From assembly GCA_902494765.1 (NCBI GenBank), contig CABUUK010000016.1:1-37115 (forward strand): a stretch of DNA of 37,115 bases, read 5' to 3'. Below are positions 8,325 through 16,750 of the stretch, piece by piece. How positions within the stretch are numbered: position 1 is the first letter of the stretch; each line of letters starts with the position of its first letter. The notes beneath the pieces were generated by a model. The model did not search any database. It saw only the letters and a list, made by a program, of their open reading frames with translations, and was not told the origin of the DNA. The stretch comes from an uncultured Collinsella sp. (GTDB taxonomy: Bacteria; Actinomycetota; Coriobacteriia; Coriobacteriales; Coriobacteriaceae). A program made the translations under genes and the position numbers.

Positions 8325-8816
8325 TTACGCCGGCATGGCCCCGAACCCGTCTATCAAGAACAGCCTAAGAACCAGCTTGATGACATTTCCCGGTTTGACT
8401 TCAGCCGTGCCAAAGACGCTGCGCTCGGCGAGCTCGCTGCAGTATGCATAGATGTCGCGGATAAGGTCCGCGCCCGAGAGCGTAAACATGTAGCCTGCGT
8501 CCGAAAGCGCATTGGGCGCGGCAGGCAACTTGGCCATGTGACAGAACGTTTGCAGATCGGGCGCCATAACGTTCTGGTAGTCGAGGTGGCCGTTGGCATC
8601 CTGCGCGGCAAGCTCCAATTGGCGCACAAAATCCAGCGCCGCCGCTAACACAAAGCTCGGCGTAGGCGCATTGACGTCCTGGGTGGTCGCCACAAGCCTG
8701 CCCGCCGCCTGCGTGACAAGCCAAGCGACCTCGCGCTGGCAGCGCACGGCCTTGCGCGTAACCGGCTTGATGGACGAAGAAGAAACGCTTCCCTTAGGCG
8801 GATTCGAAACAGCCAC
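8325..8816 (-). CDS. Uncharacterised protein
   Basis: 163 aa, not recognised. The start is GTG at 8816 (VAVSNPPKG), with GGGAGG 5 nt upstream on the minus strand; longer in-frame extensions upstream run through the probable promoter (TATACT at 8874-8879) and look non-coding. The first 20 residues are Ser/Pro/Lys-rich. The rest looks like a soluble, mainly helical domain (QREVAWLVTQAAG, FVLAAALDFVRQLELAAQ, GADLIRDIYAYCSELAERS) with no membrane segment or catalytic motif I can name. It lies between the AlbA/HATPase gene (convergent) and the methylase (same strand, upstream). Since the methylase has its own terminator, this gene is probably transcribed separately. Confidence 0.7.
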   Translation of the reverse strand: MAVSNPPKGSVSSSSIKPVTRKAVRCQREVAWLVTQAAGRLVATTQDVNAPTPSFVLAAALDFVRQLELAAQDANGHLDYQNVMAPDLQTFCHMAKLPAAPNALSDAGYMFTLSGADLIRDIYAYCSELAERSVFGTAEVKPGNVIKLVLRLFLIDGFGAMPA

Positions 8817-8895
8817 AAGAACCTCCCATGAACGACCCGGCCCAACAAGCCCGGATGAAACACGTGCTACATCAGTATACAGGGGAGTGGGGTAG

Positions 8896-8930
8896 AAAAA
8901 CGGAGTCGACAGCATGAACTGCCGGCTCCG
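8896..8930 (-). terminator. Terminator of the methyltransferase gene
   Basis: On the minus strand, CGGAGCCGGCAG pairs with CTGTCGACTCCG (one mismatch, one wobble) around a 6-nt loop, followed by TTTTT; 12 nt after the methylase stop. Confidence 0.75.
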
Positions 8931-8941
8931 GATTGCTTGCC

Positions 8942-10204
8942 TTAGAGGCCGTACACTTCGACCATAGCTTCGCCAATGCGATGGGGCACGCCGGTGACGA
9001 GTGCGTTGCCCATGCAGAAGGCCCGATGGCCATCGGTCATGCCCGTATCGGTCCAACCTTTCGGGAATCCCTGAAGCTGATCGAGCTCGTCGGGAACAAG
9101 ACGGCGGAAACGGCCATCGGGACATTCGATGACGTGCTTGAAGCGGCTCGCTCCCGTGCCGCCTTCTCCCGTGAGGATGGTGCGGCTCGGCTTGTCGGTG
9201 GCATCCGGGAAGCTCATGGCTCCCTCGGAATACGTGTACGTAAAGCCTGTCTTTTTGTTAGTGCGCTCTTCGCGCTTGCTGCCCTTAAGGTAGCGCCAGT
9301 CGGGAAGCTTTTCGTCGGAGATGTAGAACTGCTCCGGGACATCAGCCTCGTCGACAAGCACGTCGCCAAGCACGTGGCGCTCACCGTGATAGTCCTCGGC
9401 AAAGTCGCAGGTCAGAACATGACAGCCCTGCATGACGCCAGCATTCTTGAATTGAGAGGTCTTTTGGCCGACGCCAAAACGAGTTGAGTTCTCGTAGGGG
9501 TCGGGCAAAACGTCGAGCTCGGACATCTCGTCGGGATAGATGGCGGGGAAGGCTTTAGCCATGACGCCGTTGTGCATGCGATTAACGAGATCAACCTTGC
9601 CAGCGTCCTTTTCGCAGAAGATATAAACACGCTTGCGACGCTGGGGGAAACCGTATTCGGCAGAGTTGACCACGCGCCATTCGACCGTGTAGTCGAGGTC
9701 GGCAAGACAGCTTAGGATGATGGCGAAGTCGCGACCGCGTTGAGACGCGGGCGACTTGAGCAGGCGGTCGACGTTCTCAAAGAGACCGAACTTGGGCTTC
9801 TTCATTTCGAGGAAGTGATAGATGTCCCACCAAAGGACGCCCTTCTTGCCCTCGATGCCGTGTGCCTGATTGAGCGGACGCGCGACAGAGTAGTCTTGGC
9901 AGGGGAAACCGCCAACAACCATTTGGACATCGGGGATTTCGATTTCTTTCGCCTCGGCCTGCTCCAGGACCTTATTGATGTCTTCGTTGACGACGGAATC
10001 ATTGCCGAAGCGATCCATGTAGCAACGGGCCGCGAACTGACGCGCCTTGGTTCCGGGCGGCTCCCACTGATTGGCCCAAATGGTGCGGAAGGGGCCGGCG
10101 GGCTTCATATAAAATTCGGGATGGCGAGGGTCGGCATAGCCTTCGAGACCCAAACGAAATCCACCGACGCCCGCAAAAAGCTCGGCAATATTAATCTCAG
10201 ACAC
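8942..10204 (-). CDS. DNA (cytosine-5) methyltransferase, probably GATC-specific
   Basis: Modification enzyme of a type II system, 420 aa, transferring methyl from SAM to C5 of cytosine. The motifs appear in order: I ELFAGVGGFRLG (about 9-20); IV GGFPCQDYS with the catalytic Cys102; VI FENVDRLL (Glu144); VIII QRRKRVYIF (about 189-197); IX RRLVPDELDQLQGFPKGW; X GNALVTGVPHRI. The GTG start at 10204 has GGAG 4-5 nt upstream; the first motif begins a few residues later, so the extension to 10267 is unnecessary. GATC specificity is inferred from its divergent partner, a Sau3AI-like nuclease, not from the target-recognition region itself. M and R are divergent over a 140-bp spacer. Confidence 0.93.
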   Translation of the reverse strand: MSEINIAELFAGVGGFRLGLEGYADPRHPEFYMKPAGPFRTIWANQWEPPGTKARQFAARCYMDRFGNDSVVNEDINKVLEQAEAKEIEIPDVQMVVGGFPCQDYSVARPLNQAHGIEGKKGVLWWDIYHFLEMKKPKFGLFENVDRLLKSPASQRGRDFAIILSCLADLDYTVEWRVVNSAEYGFPQRRKRVYIFCEKDAGKVDLVNRMHNGVMAKAFPAIYPDEMSELDVLPDPYENSTRFGVGQKTSQFKNAGVMQGCHVLTCDFAEDYHGERHVLGDVLVDEADVPEQFYISDEKLPDWRYLKGSKREERTNKKTGFTYTYSEGAMSFPDATDKPSRTILTGEGGTGASRFKHVIECPDGRFRRLVPDELDQLQGFPKGWTDTGMTDGHRAFCMGNALVTGVPHRIGEAMVEVYGL

Positions 10205-10344
10205 GTTTCTCCAATCGCTGCTGTGTCCGGTTATGGTGGTCACAACAATAACCGATCGAGGGGACAATCAAGACCTCAATTTTCTGGGCGTTAGTAGTTG
10301 CTCTGAACTACCATGAGGTTAGTTGCGAGTTTCGGAGGTATCCC
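10205..10344. promoter_or_regulatory. Divergent R-M control region containing one GATC site
   Basis: 140 bp separate the methylase and endonuclease starts. Toward the nuclease, TACCAT at about 10304 is a possible -10. Toward the methylase, TTGATT and TATTGT, 15 nt apart, are a weak promoter candidate. The single GATC (10254-10257) lies inside that 15-nt spacer. No gene for a controller (C) protein is visible beside either gene. Confidence 0.45.
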
Positions 10345-11850
10345 GTGTCTAAGAAGTGCCTCGATTTCAAGCGCATGCTTGACGATACTGATTTTTCTGA
10401 CCCCTCAAGTATTGAGCGCTATGCTGCCAATCTCGATGGCATGACGTTCCGCGATATTCTCGAGCTCGGTATTGCTCCGGAGGGGGAGAGTGCGCCCAAG
10501 GACTTTGGCTCCAAGAAGTATAAAGGCGGTATGGGCACTCTTATCGAAGAACGTTACTTTGGCTACAAGGCCAATAGTGACGATCGCCCCGACTTTCCCG
10601 AGGCGGGCGTTGAGCTCAAGGCAACGTGTTTTGATGTGCTCAAGAACGGCCGGAAGTCTGCTGGCGAGCGCCTTGTCCTGACCATGATTCCTTATGACCG
10701 ACCTGTTTCGCTCGACTACGACAGTTCTCACCTCAAGACCAAGCTCAGCAATATCCTGTTGATTTACTACGGCCGAGATCGTTCCATCGATAAATACGAC
10801 CAACGCATTGAGCGTGCGGTCATGGTTCGTCTGCCCGAAGAGGACATGAAAATCATTCGCGCCGACTACGAGAAGATCATTTCCTATATTCAGGATGGCC
10901 GTGCGGACGAGCTTTCAGAAGGCATGACGACTTATCTGGGTGCTTGCACGAAGGGCGCAACTGAGGCCACAATGTGGGCGGACCAGTATTATGAATACTT
11001 CAATACCGATACGGGCGAGATTGAGCGCCATCGCGCAAAGCGTCGCGCCTTTTCCCTCAAGCGCTCGTATATGGACTATGTGCTCCATACTTATGTCCTC
11101 GGTGCTCCGCGAGTCGGGGAGAGCATTGTTCAGGACGATGGCAAGTCTATCGATTTCGAAAGTTACGTAACTGGACTTATCGAGCGCCATTACGGTGAGA
11201 CTGATCGTCAAATTGCCGAACAGTATGGACTGGAGTACACGGGCAATAAGGCGCAGTGGACAACGCTCGTTTATCGTATGCTCGGAATCAAAAACAATGC
11301 TGCCGAGGAATTCGTCAAGGCAGGCATTTCCGTCCGAACTGTTCGAGTTAACAACAGGGGGCACATCGAACAGGCTATGTCGTTCCCACCGTTTGAGTTC
11401 AAGCGTTTGATTGAAGAAGACTGGGAGACGTCGCCTCTTCATGCGTGCCTTGAGACCAATCGCTTTTTCTTCGTTGTGTTCCGTGAGGACCACGATGGCG
11501 TGCTGCGTCTCGATCGTTGTTTGTTCTGGGCAATGGGAGAAAACGAAATCGAAGGCCCAGCGAAAGCTTGTTGGGATGAGACACGAAAGGTAATACGTGA
11601 GGGCGTTGAGCTCAATCCGTATCGGGATGCGAGCGGAAAGCTCAAAGTGACTAACAATCTGCCCGGTATGGCGGACAATCCAATTGTTCACGTTCGCCCG
11701 CATACGTCAAAAGCGGCTTACAAGTTTGCCGATGGAACAGAGATCGGTGACATCGCAAGGAATGCTTACGAACTGCCCGACGGGCGCTGGATGACGAAGC
11801 AATCGTTCTGGTTCAACAAGGGCTACCTGGAGCATATTCTGGGGCTGTAG
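10345..11850 (+). CDS. Sau3AI/MutH-family type II restriction endonuclease
   Basis: Cuts unmethylated GATC, by analogy with Sau3AI. 501 aa, close to the 489 aa of Sau3AI, and much longer than MutH because the family has two MutH-like halves. The N-terminal half has the catalytic set Glu69, Asp83, Glu90 and Lys92 (DFPEAGVELK) with the same spacing as MutH Glu56/Asp70/Glu77/Lys79. The C-terminal half (around 320-400, with FPPFEFKRLIEEDW and FFFVVF) looks like the second, non-catalytic MutH-like domain. GTG start with GGAGG 5-6 nt upstream. The gene is visibly poorer in GC than its neighbours and uses more A/T-ending codons, suggesting acquisition by transfer. Convergent with the DUF5710 gene. 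Confidence 0.92.
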   Translation: MSKKCLDFKRMLDDTDFSDPSSIERYAANLDGMTFRDILELGIAPEGESAPKDFGSKKYKGGMGTLIEERYFGYKANSDDRPDFPEAGVELKATCFDVLKNGRKSAGERLVLTMIPYDRPVSLDYDSSHLKTKLSNILLIYYGRDRSIDKYDQRIERAVMVRLPEEDMKIIRADYEKIISYIQDGRADELSEGMTTYLGACTKGATEATMWADQYYEYFNTDTGEIERHRAKRRAFSLKRSYMDYVLHTYVLGAPRVGESIVQDDGKSIDFESYVTGLIERHYGETDRQIAEQYGLEYTGNKAQWTTLVYRMLGIKNNAAEEFVKAGISVRTVRVNNRGHIEQAMSFPPFEFKRLIEEDWETSPLHACLETNRFFFVVFREDHDGVLRLDRCLFWAMGENEIEGPAKACWDETRKVIREGVELNPYRDASGKLKVTNNLPGMADNPIVHVRPHTSKAAYKFADGTEIGDIARNAYELPDGRWMTKQSFWFNKGYLEHILGL

Positions 11851-11905
11851 CGTTTCGAGATTATTTAACAATCAACCCCTGCTCCTCGATACCTCGATGT
11901 TGCCC

Positions 11906-12592
11906 CTACAAATAAATCCCCTCACCGAGCTGCTTGTGGAACTCGGCGTGATGGTCGCGTGCCCAGGTAAAGAGCGCCTGGTCAAAGTCGGTACGCGTGG
12001 CCGGGACGCCAAAGACGCCGGCAACTTCGACGCGTATAAACTCCAGTGCCGGCAGCTTGTTGATGGCAGTGAGGGCAAACGGGGACGAGGGCTCCTCGAA
12101 CAGATAGCGGCTGCCTTGCAGCGCGTCGCAACTGGTGCACGTGTTGCCGAGCGACGGGGCTTTGGAGGCTCGCGCGCCTACGGGCTTGTAGCCGCAGCGC
12201 TTATGAAGGTAGTCGCGGATCTCGCCCGGTACGCAGCCAAGAGCGGGCACGATGGCGAGTGCGTTGGCGTTGGCCGTGTCGATGGCAATGTACCCGGCTT
12301 CGTTGGGCGCGTGCGCGATGGCGATGCTCTCGTCGTTATCGGTTCGATAGGGAATGCCGAAGGCCGCGACCGAGGTCTCTTTGTGACACTTCCAGCACTC
12401 GCGCTTGCCCAGTACTAGATATATATACGGCGCTGAGGGGTCGGATCGGTCAACACCGGGCAGCCACTCGGCAAAGGGCTCGGGGTTGACGCCACTGGGT
12501 ACATACCAGATCTTCTTGGTCCGGTCCCATTTGGCGCCCAGCGCCTTGGCTTCTTCTTTGTGCGAAAAGGGGACATCGAGCTCGGTGCGCAT
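11906..12592 (-). CDS. DUF5710-domain protein with a split zinc-binding motif
   Basis: 228 aa. The N-terminal 45 residues (ELDVPFSHKEEAKALGAKW...KKIWYVP) match the DUF5710 pattern, a small domain often attached to DNA-processing proteins of mobile elements. After it come two CxxC pairs, Cys66/Cys69 and Cys152/Cys155, which could form one zinc site. The C-terminal part (about 160-228) is not recognised. The ATG start has AAGGAG 5 nt upstream. The likely role is nucleic-acid binding, but this is only an inference from the domain and the neighbouring restriction system. No terminator is evident between it and the convergent endonuclease gene (55 bp). Confidence 0.75.
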   Translation of the reverse strand: MRTELDVPFSHKEEAKALGAKWDRTKKIWYVPSGVNPEPFAEWLPGVDRSDPSAPYIYLVLGKRECWKCHKETSVAAFGIPYRTDNDESIAIAHAPNEAGYIAIDTANANALAIVPALGCVPGEIRDYLHKRCGYKPVGARASKAPSLGNTCTSCDALQGSRYLFEEPSSPFALTAINKLPALEFIRVEVAGVFGVPATRTDFDQALFTWARDHHAEFHKQLGEGIYL

Positions 12593-12773
12593 GGCGGCTC
12601 CTTGGTGCTGCAGGTGCAAGTGGCTCAAGGATACCGCAGGACGCAGACATCGCGGCGTTTTGCCGAGAAGTTGCGGTGCGGACTGATTGGTTATGCCGAT
12701 GGATAGATCGGCAAGTAGATGGTCGGCTTTTGGCTGGTTGGACGGTTGGAACTGCCGGCGGATTTGGCGACAT

Positions 12774-12810
12774 AAAACAAAACAGCCCAGAGAGCATAGC
12801 CTCTGAGCTG
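12774..12810 (-). terminator. Terminator after tRNA-Val
   Basis: On the minus strand, CAGCTCAGAG pairs with CTCTGGGCTG (one wobble) around an 8-nt loop and is followed by TTTTGTTTT. Confidence 0.75.
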
Positions 12811-12818
12811 CGAACATT

Positions 12819-12893
12819 TGGTGGGCGTTAGAAGATTTGAACTTCTGACCTCTTCCGTGTCAGGGAAGCGCTCTCCCCCTGAGCTAAACGCCC
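12819..12893 (-). tRNA. tRNA-Val (anticodon GAC)
   Basis: 75 nt including an encoded CCA. Acceptor stem GGGCGTT/AACGCCC with discriminator A. D arm contains TTAGCTCAGGGGGAGAGC. Anticodon stem CTTCC/GGAAG closes the loop CTGACAC, giving anticodon GAC, which reads GUC/GUU. T arm contains GTTCAAATC. All stems pair. Confidence 0.96.
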
Positions 12894-12922
12894 GATCAAG
12901 GGTGCGCAAGCGCGCAAGGGAT

Positions 12923-12951
12923 AATATAACGGAGCCTGAACTCGGTGGCAA
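12923..12951 (-). promoter_or_regulatory. Promoter of tRNA-Val
   Basis: On the minus strand, TTGCCA (12946-12951), 17-nt spacer, TATATT (12923-12928), about 30 nt before the tRNA. Good sigma-70-type match. Confidence 0.65.
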
Positions 12952-13182
12952 GAACATTTTTAAAAATCGCTTACATTGTGGAATTCGGGGGCTTTGTCGC
13001 ATCCATTTCAAAAGAGCCTGCTGCCGCGATTTGGCTGTCGCATAATGCAAGGCCATTGCGGTATCGAGCTATGGAAAGACGCCTGCGGAATTGTCCTACC
13101 GATAAGCGGACAAGCCTCCAGCTGGTGACTTCGCCGTGGTAAGGTAAGCCGAATTGTTTCCAGGCTGTTTCGGGGGAGTGGA

Positions 13183-14205
13183 ATGAGCAAAGAGTGTGTC
13201 GAGCAGGTCGAAGGCGCAGGGGCTTCGGTGCCGATGACCGATATATCGAACATTGATGTGCCCGAGGGCACCGACGAGCTCAGCCGCAACACCCGTCGCG
13301 CATGGCGCGACCGCCTGAACAGCGCTTCGACGCGCAAGATGATCACAGGCGTCTTGGCTACGCTGGTGGGCGGTTCGTTTTGGGGCTTCTCGGGCACCAG
13401 CGCGAGCTTTCTGTTCGATACCTACCACGTCGACACCTTGTGGCTTATGAGCGTGCGTCAGATTCTCGCCGGTCTACTCTTTATGGCCGTGGTTGTTACG
13501 CGCGACCGCGAGCGCCTGATTAAGCTCTGGACCACACCCGCCGATCGCAAGCAGTTGCTGCTCTTTACCGCCTTTGGCCTGCTGTTCAACCAGTTTTGCT
13601 ATCTTTCGGCCGTGCGCCTGACGAACGCCGGAACCGCGACGGTGCTCCAGTGCCTGCAGCTCGTTATCATCATGGGCTACGCCTGCGTGACCGATCGCCG
13701 CATACCGCGTACTCGCGAAGTCATCGGCATTGGCCTGGCTCTGGGTGGAACCTTTTTAATTGCCACCGGCGGCGACCCTACCAGCCTGAATATCTCGCCG
13801 CTTGGCCTGGCAGCAGGTCTTATGTGCGCGGTCAGCGCCGCGTGTATGGCGGTGATTCCCGCCAAGATCCTGCCCGAATACGGTAGCCCCATCGTCACGG
13901 GCTCGGCAATGCTCACGGCGGGCGTGGTCTCATGTGTCTTCGTGCAGCCCTGGGCGCATATGCCGGCGCTCGATGCCGCCGGCATCGAGGCGCTCGCGGT
14001 GTTCGTGGTTATCGGCTCGTTTTTTGCTTACATGCTTTATATGCAGGGCGTTAAGGACATCGGCTCGGTGCGTGCGAGCCTCATCGGAACTGTGGAGCCG
14101 GTTTCGGCGACCATCACCAGCGCCGTTATGCTGGGCACGGTGTTTTTGCCGACCGACCTTATCGGCTTTGCCATGATCATCGTGATGATGTTCCTCACGG
14201 TGTAG
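13183..14205 (+). CDS. EamA-type (DMT superfamily) transporter
   Basis: 340-aa inner-membrane protein with a polar N-terminal tail of about 50 residues followed by about ten hydrophobic segments in two EamA halves (about 55-180 and 195-340). Typical family features are GSFWGFSGT near the first segment, the pair FCYLSAVRLTNAGTATVLQ at the end of the first half, and GSVRASLIGTVEPVSATI near the end of the second. Members export small metabolites such as amino acids; the substrate here cannot be read from sequence. ATG with GGGGGAG 5 nt upstream. It stands alone. Confidence 0.9.
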   Translation: MSKECVEQVEGAGASVPMTDISNIDVPEGTDELSRNTRRAWRDRLNSASTRKMITGVLATLVGGSFWGFSGTSASFLFDTYHVDTLWLMSVRQILAGLLFMAVVVTRDRERLIKLWTTPADRKQLLLFTAFGLLFNQFCYLSAVRLTNAGTATVLQCLQLVIIMGYACVTDRRIPRTREVIGIGLALGGTFLIATGGDPTSLNISPLGLAAGLMCAVSAACMAVIPAKILPEYGSPIVTGSAMLTAGVVSCVFVQPWAHMPALDAAGIEALAVFVVIGSFFAYMLYMQGVKDIGSVRASLIGTVEPVSATITSAVMLGTVFLPTDLIGFAMIIVMMFLTV

Positions 14206-14354
14206 CTGGCGCCGCCGCCAAGACAGAAAAGGTGTTGCGCCGCATTTTCGCCAATTGATGTCCGTGTCTGGAGTTTAGCTGTCGATGCTCAAAATGCCAT
14301 AAACTAGTAACGTTATGGACTTTTTCATTGCGACTCAATTGCGAGGATTTCTTT

Positions 14355-16667
14355 ATGGCTGGTAATCACTTTAAGGGCAGCGATAGCGGCCGTCCTGCAG
14401 TTCCGCCGCGTCCGAACGGGGCTGGTAAGGTCGGCACGCCGGGCGGCGCTGGACAGGGCGGTTCCGGTAAGCGCGTGTCCCCGGGCGAGACGGCGATGTT
14501 TACCGCTCTGTATGAGCAGTCTCAAAAGGCAAAAAAGACCGGCCGTGCAAGAGGGAATGTCTTTGCGGGCGGTGCAACCTCCGCGTCGCAGCCGAGCGGG
14601 GCTCCTTCGGTACCTGCGAACAACGCAGGTGCTGCCAACGCCGCGAATGCCGCCGGCAACGTTAATGCCGGCAAGGCCGACAACAAAACTCCCTCTGCCG
14701 GTGGCGCGGGGCTTACGGGTAACCTCGGCACGATTTACACCGGCGCCTCCGAGACTGGCACGTTCGCCCGCCTGGATGATAGCGGTACCGAGTTTGCGGG
14801 CTCGGGTTCCAAGGAAGATTATTACGATTTTGGCTTGAACTACGGTAGCGACGCTTCGTCGAGTTCGACCTCTGACGGTCTGGTCCGTCATCGCCATCGC
14901 AAGGGCGAGCGCAAAAAGCGTCACACCGGCGCCATTATTGCCGCTGTAGTCGCGGTGCTTCTCGTTGCGCTTGGCGCAAGTGGCTTTATGCTGCTTAACT
15001 CGGCAAAGACCGTAAAGAGCGAAGCGAAGGAGGCTGTCGAGATCGTCGGTGGCCTTAAGGACAAGGTCACGTCGGGCGATTTTTCGACGCTGCCTGACGA
15101 CGCGAAGAAGATCGATGAGCTCTGCGACAGCATGAAGGCGGAGACTTCGAGCCCGCTGTGGACGGCGGCTTCGTTTATCCCGGTGTATGGCAGTGACATC
15201 AACGCAGCCCGCACCATGATTGATGCCCTGTCCGATGTCTCGAGCAACGCGCTGGTTCCCATGGCCGACAACCTTTCGCAGGCCACGCCCGGCAAGCTGT
15301 TCCAGGACGGCATGATTAACGTGTCCGCGCTGCAGGCCGTTGCCGATTCGCTTTCCAGCAGCTCGAAGGTGTTCAAGAGCGCCAATGAGAAGATCCAGGG
15401 CATTGGCGATACTCATATTTCCCAGGTGACCGAGCTGGTCGATAAGGCCAAGGACGGCTTTGCCACCCTCAACGGCGCGGTTGACGCGGCGGAGAAGGTC
15501 GCCCCCGTCCTTCCCCAGATGCTCGGCGCCAACGGCCAGACGCGCAACTACCTTGTGTACGCCATGAACAACGTCGAGATTCGTGCCTGCGGCGGCTTTG
15601 GCGGTTCGCAGGGCCTGATTTCGGTCACCGACGGCCAGATGTCGATTGGCGAGTTTGTTCCCCGCATTGGACTCAGTGAGGATGAGGCAGTCGAGAGCGT
15701 CGACGAAGAGGATGAGGCACTGTTCGGCAACCACAGTAACCTGTACAACTCGGGCAATACCTATTCGCCTGATTGGCCCCGCAACTCGCAGCGTGTCGCA
15801 GCCCTGTGGAAATCTCAATATGGTCAGGACGTTGATGGCGTCATCGGTATCGACCCGGTGTTCCTGCAGTATCTGCTGGGCCTGGTCGGTAACGTGTCGC
15901 TGCCCGACGGAACGGTTGTCGACGGCTCCAACGCCGCAAAGGTCCTCATGCACGATGTGTATTGGAACTATCCGGTCGAGGAATCGGACGGCATCTTTGC
16001 GGCTGTTGCCAGCGCCGCCTTCGACAAGATTCTCGGTGGCATCGGTGACGTCGACGTTACAAAGCTTGTCGGTGCATTCGAGCGCGGTGCCGAAGAGGGC
16101 CGTCTGATTGCTTGGATGAGAAACGATGATGAGCAGAATGCCATCAAAGAGACGGGCATTGACGCTTCGCTGCCCGATCCGGATGACCCGAGTGCCGATC
16201 CTGTTGCCGGCGTTTACTTTAACAACCTGAGCTTCTCCAAGCTCGACTGGTACCTGAACGCCGATACGCAGATTGGCCAGGGCATCAAGAACGGTGACGG
16301 CACGTGCTCGTATCGCATCACCGTTACCCTGACGAACATCATGACGCAGGAGGAGGCAGGCAAGCTGCCCGACTACGTCGCGGCGAGCGCACCCGATGCC
16401 GCGCGTGACGACGAACGCCTGAATGTCTCGTTGTTTGCCCCGACGGGCGGCAACATCAGTGACCTTACGGTTGAGGGCACACAGTTTGGTCTTGGCGCCG
16501 CTACGTGGCATGGAATCCCCTTCTATTCGGGCACCGTTGACCTGCATGCTGGCGAGACGACGACGATCACGTATACGCTGACCACGTCGGCCGAGGCGGG
16601 GGACAAGCCGCTTACGCTGCGTCAGACTCCTACATGCCAGGCGGCTCGCGACAGCGCGTCGGCGTAG
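14355..16667 (+). CDS. DUF4012 membrane protein
   Basis: 770 aa. Residues 1-185 are low-complexity, rich in Gly/Ala/Asn/Ser, ending in a basic patch (RHRHRKGERKKRH). A single transmembrane helix spans about 193-214. The large remainder is probably extracellular. The DUF4012 core appears around 395-440 (YAMNNVEIRACGGFGG, then ISVTDGQMSIGEF), close to the family's 'NNAELRPTGGF' pattern. The function of the family is unknown; members occur in Gram-positive bacteria and are often linked with surface polysaccharide loci. The ATG at 14355 has GAGGA 7 nt upstream; a TTG at 14328 has none. It precedes glmM, a precursor-supply gene for the cell wall. Confidence 0.85.
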   Translation: MAGNHFKGSDSGRPAVPPRPNGAGKVGTPGGAGQGGSGKRVSPGETAMFTALYEQSQKAKKTGRARGNVFAGGATSASQPSGAPSVPANNAGAANAANAAGNVNAGKADNKTPSAGGAGLTGNLGTIYTGASETGTFARLDDSGTEFAGSGSKEDYYDFGLNYGSDASSSSTSDGLVRHRHRKGERKKRHTGAIIAAVVAVLLVALGASGFMLLNSAKTVKSEAKEAVEIVGGLKDKVTSGDFSTLPDDAKKIDELCDSMKAETSSPLWTAASFIPVYGSDINAARTMIDALSDVSSNALVPMADNLSQATPGKLFQDGMINVSALQAVADSLSSSSKVFKSANEKIQGIGDTHISQVTELVDKAKDGFATLNGAVDAAEKVAPVLPQMLGANGQTRNYLVYAMNNVEIRACGGFGGSQGLISVTDGQMSIGEFVPRIGLSEDEAVESVDEEDEALFGNHSNLYNSGNTYSPDWPRNSQRVAALWKSQYGQDVDGVIGIDPVFLQYLLGLVGNVSLPDGTVVDGSNAAKVLMHDVYWNYPVEESDGIFAAVASAAFDKILGGIGDVDVTKLVGAFERGAEEGRLIAWMRNDDEQNAIKETGIDASLPDPDDPSADPVAGVYFNNLSFSKLDWYLNADTQIGQGIKNGDGTCSYRITVTLTNIMTQEEAGKLPDYVAASAPDAARDDERLNVSLFAPTGGNISDLTVEGTQFGLGAATWHGIPFYSGTVDLHAGETTTITYTLTTSAEAGDKPLTLRQTPTCQAARDSASA

Positions 16668-16695
16668 GGTTTTTCTGGTAGCGCAGATAATCGAG

Positions 16696-16737
16696 TACCA
16701 TTTTGGGGCGGACAGGCAATCTGTTCGCCCCTATTTT
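16696..16737 (+). terminator. Hairpin between the DUF4012 gene and glmM
   Basis: GGGGCGGACAG (16705-16715) pairs with CTGTTCGCCCC (16721-16731), one wobble, 5-nt loop, followed by TATTTTG. It could end the DUF4012 transcript. A possible -10 (TACCAT, 16696-16701) lies immediately upstream, so it may instead be in the glmM leader. Confidence 0.5.
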
Positions 16738-16750
16738 GTAAGGAGAGCGC

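Noticed and set aside
10285..12831. Direct repeat TGGGCGTTAG at 10285-10294 and in the tRNA-Val 3' end (12822-12831), as a possible attachment-site pair
   Set aside because: Only 10 bp, no integrase nearby, and the interval would split the endonuclease from its methylase.
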